DNA of 64,000 bases, from the NCBI RefSeq assembly GCF_001552475.1, contig NZ_BCRG01000009.1, positions 1-64,000 of the forward strand, written 5' to 3'. Below the pieces are notes generated by a model. That model saw nothing but the letters and a program-made list of their open reading frames with translations, searched no databases and was not told the origin of the DNA. The DNA is from Microbacterium oleivorans NBRC 103075 (GTDB lineage Bacteria; Actinomycetota; Actinomycetes; Actinomycetales; Microbacteriaceae). A program made the position numbers and the translations under genes. This document shows positions 39,567 to 49,904 of the stretch, in pieces (position 1 is the stretch's first letter; every line of letters begins with the position of its first letter).

Positions 39567-40922
39567 ATGAACACGGGTGTCGACAGCGGTGCGGGTGTCG
39601 TCCTGGGGTTGCTCTCCGTCATCCTCGGCGTCGCGGTCTACGTGTGGGTGGCGCTCGCCCTCGCGGGCGCGTTCCGGAAGATGGGCGAAGAGCCGTGGCA
39701 GGCGTGGGTGCCGGGGCTGAATGTCGCCGTTCTCCTCCGTTGGGGCGGATTCTCCCCGTGGTTGGCGCTCCTGCTGCTGGTGCCGGGCCCGGGCACCATC
39801 GCCGTCTGGGTACTGCTCATCCTCACCGTCCACCGTCTGAACCCCGGGTTCGGCTACAGCACCGGCATGACGGTTGTCGGTGCACTCCTCTTCCCCGTGT
39901 GGGTCACGATCGTCGGCTTCGGCCCCGCGGAGTGGCGCGGTGCCCGACCCGAGCACGTTCGCCCGTCGCCGGCATCGCCTCCGGCCTCGCCGCCCTATCC
40001 GCCCTTCGGCTCGCTCGCCACGGATTTCGGCGCCCCTCTTCCCCCACCTCCGTTCCCCGCAACCGCCGAGCCCGCTCCGGCCACCCCGCGAGCGGGTGTC
40101 TCCGTCGTGCCGCCGCCCCCGGCATCCGTCGCCCCGCAGCCCTGGACGCCGCAGCCCGCCGCCGCTCCGAGCGCAGCCGCCGCCTCCTCGTCGGCAGAGC
40201 CGATCGTCGAGCCGGTCGCGCTCGACCCCACGTCCCCGACGCCGATGGTGCGTTCCCCCTTCCCGCCGAGCTCGGCGCGTCGGGGCGAGGACGCGAGCTC
40301 GCCGGCGCCGGCATCCGCTCAGGGCATCATCTCCTCGGTTCCCGGGCTCGAGGAGGCGCCGATCGCGAGGTTGCGTCCCGCGGCGACCGCGGCGGAACGA
40401 GACGAACGCGACGTCTTCCCCGAACTGACGGGGGAGGTGTCTGCAGTCGCGGGTTCGCCCGCCGCGGGCGCCCCCGTGTCGGCGACGTCGTCGGTGTCCG
40501 CGCAGGAGCGCGACCGCGAACAGGTCGACACGCCGTCGTGGAACGACGACCTCGAGCGCACGGTCGTCGTCAGGCGCGGCAGCGCCCGATGGGAGCTCGT
40601 CCTCCCCGGCGGCTCGCTGGTCGCGCTGTCGGCCGACGTCGTGATCCTCGGGCGCAATCCCGTCGGCGACCCCGCCCATCCGCTCGCACAGCTCGTCGCG
40701 GTCGCCGACGCGACCCGCACCGTCTCGAAGACGCACGCGCGTCTGGAGCGTCGGGGCGAGGTCTGGACCATCACGGACCTCGGCTCGACCAACGGCATCC
40801 TCCTGCCGAGTCTGCTGGGCACGGACATCGAGGTCGAGGCGGGTGTCGAGGCGGAGGTCACGGACCGGTTCCTGCTGGGCGATGCGCCGATCCGGTTGCA
40901 GCGGGCGGATGCCGGTTCCTGA
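39567..40922 (+). CDS. Membrane protein with C-terminal FHA domain
   Basis: 451 residues. Residues 1 to about 125 hold three to four membrane helices with GEEPWQAWVPGLNVAVLLRW between them, the layout of DUF5684-type membrane domains. A long Pro/Ala/Ser linker (about 130-320) follows. The C-terminal FHA domain (about 330-451) shows VVILGRNPVGDP, SKTHARLERRG and ITDLGSTNGILL, the phosphothreonine-binding loops with Arg, Ser, His and the STNG turn intact. Expected to be read out by a Ser/Thr kinase such as PknA/B; none is encoded here. Likely a membrane-located docking protein. Confidence 0.85.
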   Translation: MNTGVDSGAGVVLGLLSVILGVAVYVWVALALAGAFRKMGEEPWQAWVPGLNVAVLLRWGGFSPWLALLLLVPGPGTIAVWVLLILTVHRLNPGFGYSTGMTVVGALLFPVWVTIVGFGPAEWRGARPEHVRPSPASPPASPPYPPFGSLATDFGAPLPPPPFPATAEPAPATPRAGVSVVPPPPASVAPQPWTPQPAAAPSAAAASSSAEPIVEPVALDPTSPTPMVRSPFPPSSARRGEDASSPAPASAQGIISSVPGLEEAPIARLRPAATAAERDERDVFPELTGEVSAVAGSPAAGAPVSATSSVSAQERDREQVDTPSWNDDLERTVVVRRGSARWELVLPGGSLVALSADVVILGRNPVGDPAHPLAQLVAVADATRTVSKTHARLERRGEVWTITDLGSTNGILLPSLLGTDIEVEAGVEAEVTDRFLLGDAPIRLQRADAGS

Positions 40923-40969
40923 CCGGTGGCCACCGTCACCTGAGCACTGCCGGTGAACCCTGGCCTCGT

Positions 40970-40999
40970 TTGACCAGGGTTGGCGAACCCGCGTATCAT
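40970..40999 (+). promoter_or_regulatory. str operon promoter
   Basis: TTGACC (40970-40975) and TATCAT (40994-40999) with an 18-base spacer, upstream of rpsL. Confidence 0.7.
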
Positions 41000-41006
41000 T
41001 GAGCGG

Positions 41007-41227
41007 GTGTGCGCACACGCGCGCCATGCGACGTGCCTCGGTGCGGAGCGGGCGAGGCGAACGCATCCAGGGACAGGGTCTGCGAACAGGCCACCCCCAC
41101 GGCATATCCATCACCCCGTTCGCCGCGATCGCGGCAAGCAGATGGATTTGTGGTGAAACCACGAACGCTGTCACCGTGCAGCACCTGTGCAAGGCGAGAG
41201 CCGCGCGCAGATCGACAAGGAGAGAAC
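41007..41227 (+). promoter_or_regulatory. Long 5' leader of rpsL
   Basis: About 220 untranslated bases without a credible gene. It begins near a 12-base palindrome GTGTGCGCACAC (41007-41018) and contains a small hairpin GTGGT-gaa-ACCAC around 41151-41163. The length suggests post-transcriptional control of the str operon. Confidence 0.45.
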
Positions 41228-41596
41228 GTGCCAACCATTCAGCAGTTGGTTCGCAAGGGTCGCTCGCCGAAGGTCACCAAGACCAAGGCGCCCGCCCTGA
41301 AGGCGAACCCGCAGCAGGCGGGTGTCTGCACCCGCGTGTACACCACCACGCCCAAGAAGCCCAACTCGGCGATGCGCAAGGTCGCCCGTGTGAAGCTCCG
41401 CAACGGCACCGAGGTCACCGCCTACATCCCCGGTGAGGGCCACAACCTGCAGGAGCACTCGCTCGTGCTGGTCCGTGGTGGTCGTGTCAAGGACCTCCCC
41501 GGTGTGCGTTACAAGATCGTCCGCGGCGCCCTGGACACCCAGGCTGTCAAGAACCGTAAGCAGGCTCGCAGCCGCTACGGCGCCAAGAAGGGTTGA
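41228..41596 (+). CDS. rpsL: Ribosomal protein S12
   Basis: 122 residues from GTG 41228 with AAGGAGA upstream; the longer open frame begins in the leader and is not used. S12 lies at the decoding centre of the 30S subunit. [17 protein letters not shown] and [15 protein letters not shown] carry the two lysines whose replacement gives streptomycin resistance; both are wild type. First gene of the str operon, six bases from rpsG. Confidence 0.98.
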   Translation: MPTIQQLVRKGRSPKVTKTKAPALKANPQQAGVCTRVYTTTPKKPNSAMRKVARVKLRNGTEVTAYIPGEGHNLQEHSLVLVRGGRVKDLPGVRYKIVRGALDTQAVKNRKQARSRYGAKKG

Positions 41597-41601
41597 GCTA
41601 G

Positions 41602-42072
41602 ATGCCTCGTAAGGGACCCGCACCCCGCCGCGTCGTCGTCAACGACCCGGTCTACGGTGCTCCGATCGTCACCCAGCTGGTGAACAAGATCCTCGTCGAT
41701 GGCAAGAAGTCCATCGCTGAGGCCATCGTCTACAACGCCCTCAAGGGTGTCGAGGCGAAGAACGGCCAGGACGCCGTCGCAACGCTGAAGAAGGCGCTCG
41801 ACAACGTCCGCCCCACCCTCGAGGTCAAGAGCCGCCGTGTCGGTGGCTCGACCTACCAGGTTCCCGTCGAGGTCAAGCCGCACCGTGCGAACACGCTCGC
41901 GCTGCGCTGGCTGGTCTCGTACGCGAAGGGTCGCCGTGAGAAGACCATGACCGAGCGCCTCCAGAACGAGATCCTGGATGCCTCGAACGGCCTCGGTGCC
42001 GCGGTGAAGCGCCGTGAAGACACCCACAAGATGGCCGAGTCGAACCGCGCGTTCGCGCACTACCGCTGGTAA
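41602..42072 (+). CDS. rpsG: Ribosomal protein S7
   Basis: 156 residues, full length. [19 protein letters not shown] is the family N-terminus and [20 protein letters not shown] the conserved RNA-binding core; the C-terminus ends AFAHYRW. S7 nucleates assembly of the 30S head and in E. coli is the translational repressor of the str operon. A strong hairpin separates it from fusA. Confidence 0.98.
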   Translation: MPRKGPAPRRVVVNDPVYGAPIVTQLVNKILVDGKKSIAEAIVYNALKGVEAKNGQDAVATLKKALDNVRPTLEVKSRRVGGSTYQVPVEVKPHRANTLALRWLVSYAKGRREKTMTERLQNEILDASNGLGAAVKRREDTHKMAESNRAFAHYRW

Positions 42073-42085
42073 TCAGCACCTTGGT

Positions 42086-42112
42086 GGCCGGCCGGGCAAC
42101 CCCCGGCCGGCC
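42086..42112 (+). other. Strong hairpin between rpsG and fusA
   Basis: GGCCGGCCGGG (42086-42096) pairs perfectly with CCCGGCCGGCC (42102-42112) around a five-base loop. There is no U-run, so partial attenuation, an RNA-processing barrier or an S7-type regulatory structure are all possible. Confidence 0.6.
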
Positions 42113-42149
42113 GCCCCGCGACATCCGTCACTACACGTAAGGACACCCC

Positions 42150-44264
42150 GTGGCACAAGAAGTGCTCACCGACCTCAACAAGGTCCGCAACATCGGCATC
42201 ATGGCGCACATCGATGCCGGCAAGACGACGACGACAGAGCGCATCCTGTTCTACACGGGTGTCAACCACAAGATCGGTGAGACGCACGACGGTGCCTCGA
42301 CCACCGACTGGATGGAGCAGGAGAAGGAGCGCGGCATCACGATCACGTCTGCCGCCGTGACCTGCTACTGGAACAAGAACCAGATCAACATCATCGACAC
42401 CCCCGGTCACGTCGACTTCACCGTCGAGGTGGAGCGCTCGCTCCGCGTCCTCGACGGCGCCGTCGCCGTCTTCGACGGCAAGGAGGGCGTCGAGCCCCAG
42501 TCCGAGACCGTGTGGCGTCAGGCCGACAAGTACAACGTCCCGCGCATCTGCTTCGTCAACAAGATGGACAAGCTCGGCGCCGACTTCTACTTCACCGTCG
42601 ACACGATCGTGAAGCGCCTCGGTGCCAAGCCGCTCGTGATCCAGCTGCCGATCGGCGCGGAGAACGGCTTCCTCGGGGTCATCGACCTCGTCGAGATGCG
42701 CGCGCTGGTCTGGCCCGGTGACTCCAAGGGTGATGTCACCATGGGTGCCAAGTACGAGATCCAGGAGATCCCGGCGGACCTCGCCGAGAAGGCGGCTGAA
42801 TACCGTCAGCTCCTGCTCGAGACGGTCGCTGAGACCGACGACGCACTGCTCGAGAAGTTCTTCGGTGGCGAGGAGCTCACGGTCGCCGAGATCAAGGGCG
42901 CGATCCGCAAGCTCACCGTGGCATCCGAGATCTACCCGGTCCTGTGCGGCTCCGCCTTCAAGAACCGCGGCGTGCAGCCCATGCTCGATGCTGTCATCGA
43001 CTACCTGCCGAACCCCCTCGACGTCGGCGCCATCGAGGCGCACGACCCGAAGGACTACGACACGGTCATCGAGCGTCACCCCGACGCGAACGACCCCTTC
43101 TCGGCCCTCGCGTTCAAGGTCGCGGTGCACCCGTTCTTCGGTCGCCTCACCTACATCCGCGTCTACTCGGGTCGCCTCGACTCCGGCGCGCAGGTCATCA
43201 ACTCGACCAAGGGCAAGAAGGAGCGCATCGGGAAGATCTTCCAGATGCACGCCAACAAGGAGATTCCCGTTCCCGCGGTCTCCGCCGGCAACATCTACGC
43301 CGTCATCGGCCTGAAGGACACCACGACCGGTGACACCCTGACCGACCCCACGGCTCCGGTCGTCCTCGAGTCGATGACCTTCCCCGAGCCCGTCATCGAG
43401 GTCGCCATCGAGCCGAAGACCAAGGCCGACCAGGAGAAGCTCGGCGTCGCGATCCAGAAGCTCGCCGAAGAGGACCCGACCTTCCGCACCGAGCTGAACG
43501 TCGACACCGGTCAGACGGTCATCAAGGGCATGGGCGAGCTGCACCTCGACATCCTCGTCGACCGCATGAAGCGCGAGTTCAACGTCGAGGCGAACGTCGG
43601 CAAGCCCCAGGTCGCGTACCGCGAGACGATCAAGAAGACCGTCGACCGTCACGACTACACGCACAAGAAGCAGACCGGTGGTTCGGGTCAGTTCGCGAAG
43701 ATCCAGTTCGCGCTCGAGCCCCTCGACCTCGCCTCGGACAACACGTACGAGTTCGAGAACAAGGTCACCGGTGGCCGCATCCCGCGTGAGTACATCGAGC
43801 CGACCAACCAGGGCTTCCAGGACGCCATGAACGTCGGTGTCCTGGCCGGCTACCCCATCGTGGGTGTCAAGGCGATCCTGCTCGATGGTGCGTCGCACGA
43901 TGTCGACTCCTCTGAGATGGCGTTCAAGATCGCCGGCTCGATGGGCTTCAAGGAGGCTCTCCGCAAGGCGAACCCCGTCATCCTCGAGCCGCTCATGGCC
44001 GTCGAGGTGCGCGTTCCCGAGGAGTACATGGGCGACGTCATCGGCGACCTGAACTCGCGTCGGGGCCAGATCCAGTCGATGGAGGACGGCGCGGGCATCA
44101 AGATCGTCCGCGCTCTCGTCCCGCTGTCGGAGATGTTCGGCTACATCGGTGACCTGCGCTCGAAGACCTCGGGTCGCGCGGTCTACTCGATGGAGTTCGA
44201 CAGCTACTCCGAGGTCCCCCGCGCGGTGGCCGACGAGATCGTCCAGAAGACCAAGGGCGAGTAA
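42150..44264 (+). CDS. fusA: Elongation factor G
   Basis: 704 residues from GTG 42150. GTPase motifs: [13 protein letters not shown] (P-loop), [10 protein letters not shown] (switch I), DTPGHVDF (switch II), [10 protein letters not shown] (G4). Domains II to V follow, with [11 protein letters not shown] and the C-terminal [12 protein letters not shown] region that reaches the decoding site. It drives translocation on the ribosome. Typical length, wild-type sequence in the usual fusidic-acid region as far as visible. Confidence 0.98.
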   Translation: MAQEVLTDLNKVRNIGIMAHIDAGKTTTTERILFYTGVNHKIGETHDGASTTDWMEQEKERGITITSAAVTCYWNKNQINIIDTPGHVDFTVEVERSLRVLDGAVAVFDGKEGVEPQSETVWRQADKYNVPRICFVNKMDKLGADFYFTVDTIVKRLGAKPLVIQLPIGAENGFLGVIDLVEMRALVWPGDSKGDVTMGAKYEIQEIPADLAEKAAEYRQLLLETVAETDDALLEKFFGGEELTVAEIKGAIRKLTVASEIYPVLCGSAFKNRGVQPMLDAVIDYLPNPLDVGAIEAHDPKDYDTVIERHPDANDPFSALAFKVAVHPFFGRLTYIRVYSGRLDSGAQVINSTKGKKERIGKIFQMHANKEIPVPAVSAGNIYAVIGLKDTTTGDTLTDPTAPVVLESMTFPEPVIEVAIEPKTKADQEKLGVAIQKLAEEDPTFRTELNVDTGQTVIKGMGELHLDILVDRMKREFNVEANVGKPQVAYRETIKKTVDRHDYTHKKQTGGSGQFAKIQFALEPLDLASDNTYEFENKVTGGRIPREYIEPTNQGFQDAMNVGVLAGYPIVGVKAILLDGASHDVDSSEMAFKIAGSMGFKEALRKANPVILEPLMAVEVRVPEEYMGDVIGDLNSRRGQIQSMEDGAGIKIVRALVPLSEMFGYIGDLRSKTSGRAVYSMEFDSYSEVPRAVADEIVQKTKGE

Positions 44265-44275
44265 CACTCGTTCTT

Positions 44276-44307
44276 CGGATGCCGGGGGCCCCGGCCCTCG
44301 GCATCCG
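44276..44307 (+). terminator. Hairpin after fusA built on GGATGCC/GGCATCC
   Basis: CGGATGCCG (44276-44284) pairs with CGGCATCCG (44299-44307) around a GC-rich 14-base loop, 12 bases after the fusA stop. No U-run; it separates fusA from a tuf gene with its own promoter. Confidence 0.6.
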
Positions 44308-44333
44308 CTCAAACTGAATATCGTCACGTCAAC

Positions 44334-44339
44334 TACACT
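44334..44339 (+). promoter_or_regulatory. Probable tuf -10 box
   Basis: TACACT in the fusA-tuf gap, with leader of about 65 bases and GAGGAGG before the GTG. The upstream AAACTGAATATC resembles elements before rpsH, rpsM and rpoA. Confidence 0.45.
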
Positions 44340-44412
44340 GACAACATCCCCGTAGGCGACCGGTCGCAATCCAGTGCCCGGAAGATCTACATGACGTCCT
44401 GAGGAGGACCTA

Positions 44413-45603
44413 GTGGCTAAGGCCAAGTTCGAGCGGACCAAGCCGCACGTCAACATCGGAACGATCGGTCACGTCGACCACGGCAAGACGACGCTCACCG
44501 CGGCGATCTCCAAGGTGCTCGCCGACAAGTTCCCGTCCGCGACCAACGTTCAGCGTGACTTCGCGTCGATCGACTCGGCTCCCGAGGAGCGTCAGCGCGG
44601 CATCACGATCAACATCTCGCACGTCGAGTACGAGACCCCGAAGCGTCACTACGCGCACGTCGACGCGCCGGGTCACGCCGACTACATCAAGAACATGATC
44701 ACCGGTGCTGCCCAGATGGACGGCGCGATCCTCGTGGTCGCCGCCACCGACGGCCCGATGGCTCAGACGCGTGAGCACGTCCTGCTCGCCAAGCAGGTCG
44801 GCGTTCCGTACCTGATGGTCGCGCTCAACAAGGCCGACATGGTCGACGACGAGGAGATCCTGGAGCTCGTCGAGCTCGAGGTCTCCGAGCTCCTCGCATC
44901 GCAGGGCTTCGCTGAGGACGCTCCTGTCGTCCGCGTCTCGGGCCTCAAGGCTCTCGAGGGCGACGAGAAGTGGGTGCAGTCGATCCTCGACCTCATGGAG
45001 GCCGCGGACGAGAACATCCCCGACCCCGTGCGTGACAAGGACAAGCCCTTCCTCATGCCGATCGAGGACGTCTTCACGATCACCGGTCGTGGAACGGTCG
45101 TCACCGGTCGCGCCGAGCGTGGCACCCTCGCCATCAACTCCGAGGTCGAGATCGTCGGCATCCGCGCGACCCAGAAGACCACGGTCACGGGTATCGAGAT
45201 GTTCCACAAGCAGCTCGACGAGGCATGGGCAGGCGAGAACTGTGGTCTGCTGCTTCGCGGTCTGAAGCGTGACGACGTCGAGCGTGGCCAGGTCGTCGTG
45301 AAGCCGGGTTCGGTTACGCCGCACACCAACTTCGAGGGCACTGCGTACATCCTCTCGAAGGAGGAGGGTGGCCGTCACAACCCCTTCTACACGAACTACC
45401 GCCCGCAGTTCTACTTCCGCACCACGGACGTCACCGGCGTCATCTCGCTGCCCGAGGGCACTGAGATGGTCATGCCTGGTGACACCACGGACATGACGGT
45501 GGAGCTCATTCAGCCCATCGCCATGGAAGATGGCCTCGGCTTCGCGATCCGTGAGGGTGGCCGCACCGTCGGCGCCGGCACGGTGACCAAGATCATCAAG
45601 TAA
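44413..45603 (+). CDS. tuf: Elongation factor Tu
   Basis: 396 residues from GTG 44413, with GAGGAGG eight bases upstream. [19 protein letters not shown] (P-loop), [13 protein letters not shown] (switch I), [17 protein letters not shown] (switch II) and NKADM give the GTPase; domains II and III follow, ending [10 protein letters not shown]. It delivers aminoacyl-tRNA to the ribosome. The only tuf gene in the window. Followed by a UUCG-loop terminator. Confidence 0.98.
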   Translation: MAKAKFERTKPHVNIGTIGHVDHGKTTLTAAISKVLADKFPSATNVQRDFASIDSAPEERQRGITINISHVEYETPKRHYAHVDAPGHADYIKNMITGAAQMDGAILVVAATDGPMAQTREHVLLAKQVGVPYLMVALNKADMVDDEEILELVELEVSELLASQGFAEDAPVVRVSGLKALEGDEKWVQSILDLMEAADENIPDPVRDKDKPFLMPIEDVFTITGRGTVVTGRAERGTLAINSEVEIVGIRATQKTTVTGIEMFHKQLDEAWAGENCGLLLRGLKRDDVERGQVVVKPGSVTPHTNFEGTAYILSKEEGGRHNPFYTNYRPQFYFRTTDVTGVISLPEGTEMVMPGDTTDMTVELIQPIAMEDGLGFAIREGGRTVGAGTVTKIIK

Positions 45604-45623
45604 GTCCTTTCGGACTCACCGAC

Positions 45624-45651
45624 AGGGGTCGGGCCTTCGGGCCCGGCCCCT
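45624..45651 (+). terminator. Terminator after tuf with TTCG loop
   Basis: A 12-bp stem (45624-45635 with 45640-45651, one G-U pair) closed by the stable TTCG tetraloop, 21 bases after the tuf stop and followed by TTCGTCGTTC. Confidence 0.8.
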
Positions 45652-45693
45652 TCGTCGTTCCGGCGAGGGGTGCGCAGCCCCGGGGGAGCGTCT

Positions 45694-45699
45694 TAGACT
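45694..45699 (+). promoter_or_regulatory. Probable -10 box of the 71-residue protein gene
   Basis: TAGACT about 50 bases before ATG 45748, between the tuf terminator and the gene. No clear -35. Confidence 0.35.
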
Positions 45700-45747
45700 G
45701 ACGGCGCCGCGACACCTGCGCGGGCATCGACGGAGATGAGGGAGTCC

Positions 45748-45963
45748 ATGGGAATCGACGACGTGGTGGGCAAGGGGAAGCAGTTCCTCGAGCAGCACAA
45801 GGACGAGATCGAGAAGAACCTGAAGTCCGAGAAGGCGGAGGACGTGAGCGACAAGGTCCTCGACGCTGCCGCGGAGTTCGTGAAGAAGGTCGCACCCGAC
45901 TCCGTCGACGCGAAGGTGGACGAGGTCCGGGACAACGTCGATCGCCGCATCGGCAACGAGTGA
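45748..45963 (+). CDS. Small charged helical protein, Rv0909-type antitoxin-like
   Basis: 71 residues from ATG 45748; an ATG 12 bases upstream is possible but GAGGGAG precedes this one. The protein is almost all Lys/Glu/Asp/Val helix (GKGKQFLEQHKDEIEKN, EFVKKVAPDSVDAKVDEVRD). It resembles in size and composition the MT0933/Rv0909-like antitoxin family, but no toxin gene lies beside it, and small amphipathic stress proteins look similar. It is a single-gene unit between the tuf terminator and a perfect 44-base palindrome. Function uncertain. Confidence 0.65.
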   Translation: MGIDDVVGKGKQFLEQHKDEIEKNLKSEKAEDVSDKVLDAAAEFVKKVAPDSVDAKVDEVRDNVDRRIGNE

Positions 45964-45966
45964 CTG

Positions 45967-46010
45967 ACGACTGAGGGGGTGGATGCCGCGGCATCCACCC
46001 CCTCAGTCGT
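45967..46010. terminator. Perfect 44-base palindrome
   Basis: Every one of 22 base pairs matches, from ACGACTGAGGGGG inward to GGATGCC-GC-GGCATCC at the centre. It starts three bases after the stop of the small gene, so it can form a 20-bp hairpin in RNA, read from either side, or a cruciform in DNA. No U-run. Confidence 0.8.
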
Positions 46011-46051
46011 GCTCGGCGGTGAGCCTCCCGTCGCGCGCGACACGCCCGGGT

Positions 46052-46080
46052 TTGCGACACGCCCGACCGGCACGTAGACT
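46052..46080 (+). promoter_or_regulatory. S10 operon promoter
   Basis: TTGCGA (46052-46057) and TAGACT (46075-46080), 17 bases apart. A 12-base direct repeat GCGACACGCCCG (46037-46048 and 46054-46065) overlaps the -35 region and may be an activator or repressor site. Confidence 0.65.
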
Positions 46081-46369
46081 GTACAGGTTCCACATTCTTG
46101 CGCTGTGCGCGGGATCACTACCAGGGCAGTGCATAGGTGAAAAGCCTAGGCCGCGGGTAGCAGAACACCACATCCCCACACCCCCTCCGGAGACGGATTC
46201 GCATGCGTGCGTTCGGGGGAGACGGGATGCCGCAGGTCCTCCTGCGGAATGACATCAGAACAGCGGTGCCGATCACCTCGCCTCAGGGCGGGGAGAAGTG
46301 CCCGGCGCGAGAGCGCCCCGTGCGTCCAATGCCCCCGAGGTACGACGCGAGAAAGAGAGTGAGCAGACA
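46081..46369 (+). promoter_or_regulatory. Long structured leader of the S10 operon
   Basis: Nearly 290 bases from the predicted start of transcription to rpsJ with no credible gene. Visible hairpins: CCGCAGG-tcct-CCTGCGG at 46230-46247 and GGCGC-gaga-GCGCC near 46307-46320. A long leader before rpsJ is the usual site of feedback control (L4 in E. coli); the local structure does not match a known class by eye. Confidence 0.5.
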
Positions 46370-46678
46370 ATGGCGGGACAGAAGATCCGCATTCGCCTGA
46401 AGTCGTATGACCACGAGGTCATCGACTCGTCGGCACGCAAAATCGTTGACACCGTGACCCGTGCGGGCGCGACGGTCGTGGGCCCCGTGCCCCTTCCGAC
46501 TGAGAAGAACGTGATCGCTGTGATCCGTTCGCCGCACAAGTACAAGGACAGCCGCGAGCACTTCGAGATGCGCACCCACAAGCGCCTCATCGACATCATC
46601 GACCCGACGCCCAAGGCTGTCGACTCGCTGATGCGTCTCGACCTCCCGGCCGACGTCAACATCGAGATCAAGCTCTGA
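46370..46678 (+). CDS. rpsJ: Ribosomal protein S10
   Basis: 102 residues from ATG 46370 (M-A-G-Q-K-I-R), preceded by [29 protein letters not shown] and [20 protein letters not shown] are the conserved S10/NusE blocks. S10 is a 30S head protein and, as NusE, a transcription antitermination factor linking RNA polymerase to the ribosome. First gene of the S10 cluster, 11 bases before rplC. Confidence 0.98.
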   Translation: MAGQKIRIRLKSYDHEVIDSSARKIVDTVTRAGATVVGPVPLPTEKNVIAVIRSPHKYKDSREHFEMRTHKRLIDIIDPTPKAVDSLMRLDLPADVNIEIKL

Positions 46679-46689
46679 GGTCGATCATC

Positions 46690-47349
46690 ATGACTGACAT
46701 CAACTCCAAGGTTTCCAAGGGCCTGCTGGGCACCAAGCTCGGCATGACCCAGGTCTGGGACGAGAACGGCAAGGTCGTTCCCGTCACCGTCATCGAAGTC
46801 GCCCCCAACGTGGTGACCCAGGTGCGCACGCCCGAGCGCGACGGCTACAACGCCGTTCAGATCGCTTACGGCCAGATCGACCCGCGCAAGGTCAACAAGC
46901 CCCAGACGGCTCACTTCGACGCCGCTGGTGTGACCCCTCGCCGCCACCTCACCGAGGTGCGCACGGCTGACGCCGCTGACTACTCACTCGGTCAGGAGCT
47001 CACCGTCGACGCCACCTTCGAGGCCGGCCAGCTGGTCGACGTCGTCGGCACCAGCAAGGGCAAGGGCTTCGCCGGTGTCATGAAGCGTCACAACTTCAAG
47101 GGCGTCTCCGCTTCGCACGGTGCGCACCGCAACCACCGCAAGCCCGGCTCGATCGGCGCATCGTCGACCCCGAGCCGCGTCTTCAAGGGCATGCGCATGG
47201 CCGGCCGTATGGGTGGCGAGCGCGTGACCGTCCTCAACCTCACGGTGCACGCCGTCGACGCCGAGAAGGGTCTGCTGCTCGTCAAGGGCGCCGTCCCCGG
47301 TGCTCGTGGCCGCATCGTCTACGTCCGCAACGCAGTGAAGGGTGCCTGA
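46690..47349 (+). CDS. rplC: Ribosomal protein L3
   Basis: 219 residues. [18 protein letters not shown] is the family start; [19 protein letters not shown] and the loop with [20 protein letters not shown] near residues 150-170 reach the peptidyl transferase centre. An early assembly protein of the 50S subunit. Two bases before rplD. Confidence 0.98.
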   Translation: MTDINSKVSKGLLGTKLGMTQVWDENGKVVPVTVIEVAPNVVTQVRTPERDGYNAVQIAYGQIDPRKVNKPQTAHFDAAGVTPRRHLTEVRTADAADYSLGQELTVDATFEAGQLVDVVGTSKGKGFAGVMKRHNFKGVSASHGAHRNHRKPGSIGASSTPSRVFKGMRMAGRMGGERVTVLNLTVHAVDAEKGLLLVKGAVPGARGRIVYVRNAVKGA

Positions 47350-47351
47350 TC

Positions 47352-48014
47352 ATGGCTGACTCGACTCTCGCGCTCGACGTCGTGAAGGCAGACGGCAACA
47401 AGGCCGGCTCCGTGGAGCTGCCCGCCGCGCTGTTCGACGTCAAGACGAACATCCCCCTCATCCACCAGGTCGTCGTCGCGCAGCTCGCGGCGGCTCGCCA
47501 GGGAACCCACTCGACCAAGCGTCGCGGTGAGGTCTCCGGCGCCGGCCGCAAGCCCTTCAAGCAGAAGGGCACCGGTAACGCCCGTCAGGGCTCGATCCGC
47601 GCGCCGCACATGACCGGTGGTGGCATCGTCCACGGTCCCAAGCCGCGCAACTACTCGCAGCGCACCCCCAAGAAGATGGTCGCCGCCGCCCTGCTGGGTG
47701 CGCTCAGTGACCGCGCTCGCGGTGGACGCCTGCACGTTGTCGACTCGTTCGGCATCGAAGGCGCTCCCTCGACGAAGGCCGCTGTCGCGGTCCTCGGCCA
47801 GCTTGCGCCTACCAAGAACGTCATGGTCGTCATCACCCGTGATGACGAGCTGACCGTCAAGAGCGTTCGCAACCTCGCGTACGTTCACGTGCTGACGTTC
47901 GACCAGCTCAACGCCTACGACGTGCTCGTCTCCGACGACATCGTCTTCACCAAGGCCGCCTACGACGCGTTCGTCGCTGCGAAGGCCGGCGCCACCGAGG
48001 AGGTCTCGGCATGA
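47352..48014 (+). CDS. rplD: Ribosomal protein L4
   Basis: 220 residues. The extended loop [32 protein letters not shown] in composition (about residues 45-75) lines the exit tunnel. In E. coli L4 also represses its own operon by binding the S10 leader; whether it does so here is unknown, though a long leader exists. Overlaps rplW by four bases. Confidence 0.98.
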   Translation: MADSTLALDVVKADGNKAGSVELPAALFDVKTNIPLIHQVVVAQLAAARQGTHSTKRRGEVSGAGRKPFKQKGTGNARQGSIRAPHMTGGGIVHGPKPRNYSQRTPKKMVAAALLGALSDRARGGRLHVVDSFGIEGAPSTKAAVAVLGQLAPTKNVMVVITRDDELTVKSVRNLAYVHVLTFDQLNAYDVLVSDDIVFTKAAYDAFVAAKAGATEEVSA

Positions 48015-48310
48015 CCGCCGTTCACAAGGACCCGCGCGACATCATCCTGAAGCCGGTCGTCTCCGAGAAGAGCTACGGGCTCATCGACGAGGGCAAGTAC
48101 ACGTTCCTCGTGGACCCCCGCGCCACCAAGACCGAGATCAAGCTCGCCATCGAGAAGATCTTCGGCGTCAAGGTCGCGTCGGTGAACACGCTCAACCGCC
48201 CGGGCAAGGCCCGCCGCACCCGCTTCGGCACCGGTAAGCGCAAGGACACCAAGCGCGCCATCGTGAGCCTGAAGTCGGGCACCATCGACATCTTCACGGC
48301 CGTCGGCTGA
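48011..48310 (+). CDS. rplW: Ribosomal protein L23
   Basis: 99 residues; [20 protein letters not shown] and [22 protein letters not shown] are the conserved parts. L23 stands at the tunnel exit and docks trigger factor and SRP. Start overlaps rplD stop; 24 bases before rplB. Confidence 0.97.
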   Translation: MTAVHKDPRDIILKPVVSEKSYGLIDEGKYTFLVDPRATKTEIKLAIEKIFGVKVASVNTLNRPGKARRTRFGTGKRKDTKRAIVSLKSGTIDIFTAVG

Positions 48311-48334
48311 CAGCTGGGATAGAGGACTAGAGAC

Positions 48335-49174
<840 letters not shown>

Positions 49175-49186
49175 GAGTAGAGGAAG

Positions 49187-49468
49187 ATGCCTCGCAGCCT
49201 TAAGAAGGGCCCCTTCGTCGACGAGCACCTGCTTCGCAAGGTCGTCTCGCAGAACGAAGCCGGTACCAAGAACGTCATCAAGACCTGGTCACGTCGATCG
49301 ATGATCATCCCGGCCATGCTGGGTCACACGATCGCGGTTCACGACGGACGCAAGCACATCCCTGTGTTCGTGTCCGAGACCATGGTCGGCCACAAGCTGG
49401 GCGAGTTCGCGCCCACCCGCACCTTCCGCGGCCACGAGAAGGACGACAAGAAGGGCCGTCGCCGCTAA
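49187..49468 (+). CDS. rpsS: Ribosomal protein S19
   Basis: 93 residues; [16 protein letters not shown] and [23 protein letters not shown] in the usual places. S19 pairs with S13 in the head of the 30S subunit. The next gene starts 40 bases downstream after a purine-rich ribosome binding site. Confidence 0.97.
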   Translation: MPRSLKKGPFVDEHLLRKVVSQNEAGTKNVIKTWSRRSMIIPAMLGHTIAVHDGRKHIPVFVSETMVGHKLGEFAPTRTFRGHEKDDKKGRRR

Positions 49469-49508
49469 CGCGGTGGCGCTCTCAGAGAGAGGAAGAGGAG
49501 GAGAAAAA

Positions 49509-49904
49509 GTGGTGGAATCCATCGCACGCGTGAAGCACATCCGCGTGACCCCTCAGAAGGCTCGTCGTGTCGTCGCGCTCATCAAGGGCAAGCAGGCTCA
49601 GGAGGCTCTCGCCATCCTGAAGTTCGCTCCCCAGGGTGCCAGCGAGCCCATCTACAAGCTCGTGGCCGCTGCGGTCGCGAATGCTCGTGTGAAGGCCGAC
49701 AAGGACAACGAGTTCCTGGATGACCAGGATCTGTACGTGAAGAACGCCTACGTGGACGAGGGCACGACGCTGAAGCGTTTCCAGCCCCGTGCACAGGGCC
49801 GCGCGTTCCAGATCAAGAAGCGCACCAGCCACATCACCGTGGTGCTCTCGACCCCCGAGGTCGCGGACACTGCGGCGGCTGACACCAAGAAGGCGAGCAA
49901 GTAA
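49509..49904 (+). CDS. rplV: Ribosomal protein L22
   Basis: 131 residues from GTG 49509 (M-V-E-S-I-A-R-V), chosen because the strong purine-rich site GGAAGAGGAGGAG ends just before it; the open frame extends back to 49473 but without such a site. [17 protein letters not shown] and [21 protein letters not shown] are conserved; the long beta hairpin reaches into the exit tunnel (macrolide site). Stop and the rpsC start overlap by one base (TAATG). Confidence 0.95.
   Translation: MVESIARVKHIRVTPQKARRVVALIKGKQAQEALAILKFAPQGASEPIYKLVAAAVANARVKADKDNEFLDDQDLYVKNAYVDEGTTLKRFQPRAQGRAFQIKKRTSHITVVLSTPEVADTAAADTKKASK

Noticed and set aside
38262..41234. Reverse-strand open frame of 990 codons across four forward genes
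   Set aside because: Arg/Gly-rich composition, crosses several supported genes, no domain.
42060..44456. Reverse-strand open frame of 798 codons opposite fusA
   Set aside because: Antisense shadow of EF-G.
45748..45963. Toxin-antitoxin pair
   Set aside because: The small protein resembles an antitoxin family only in composition; no toxin ORF lies on either side.
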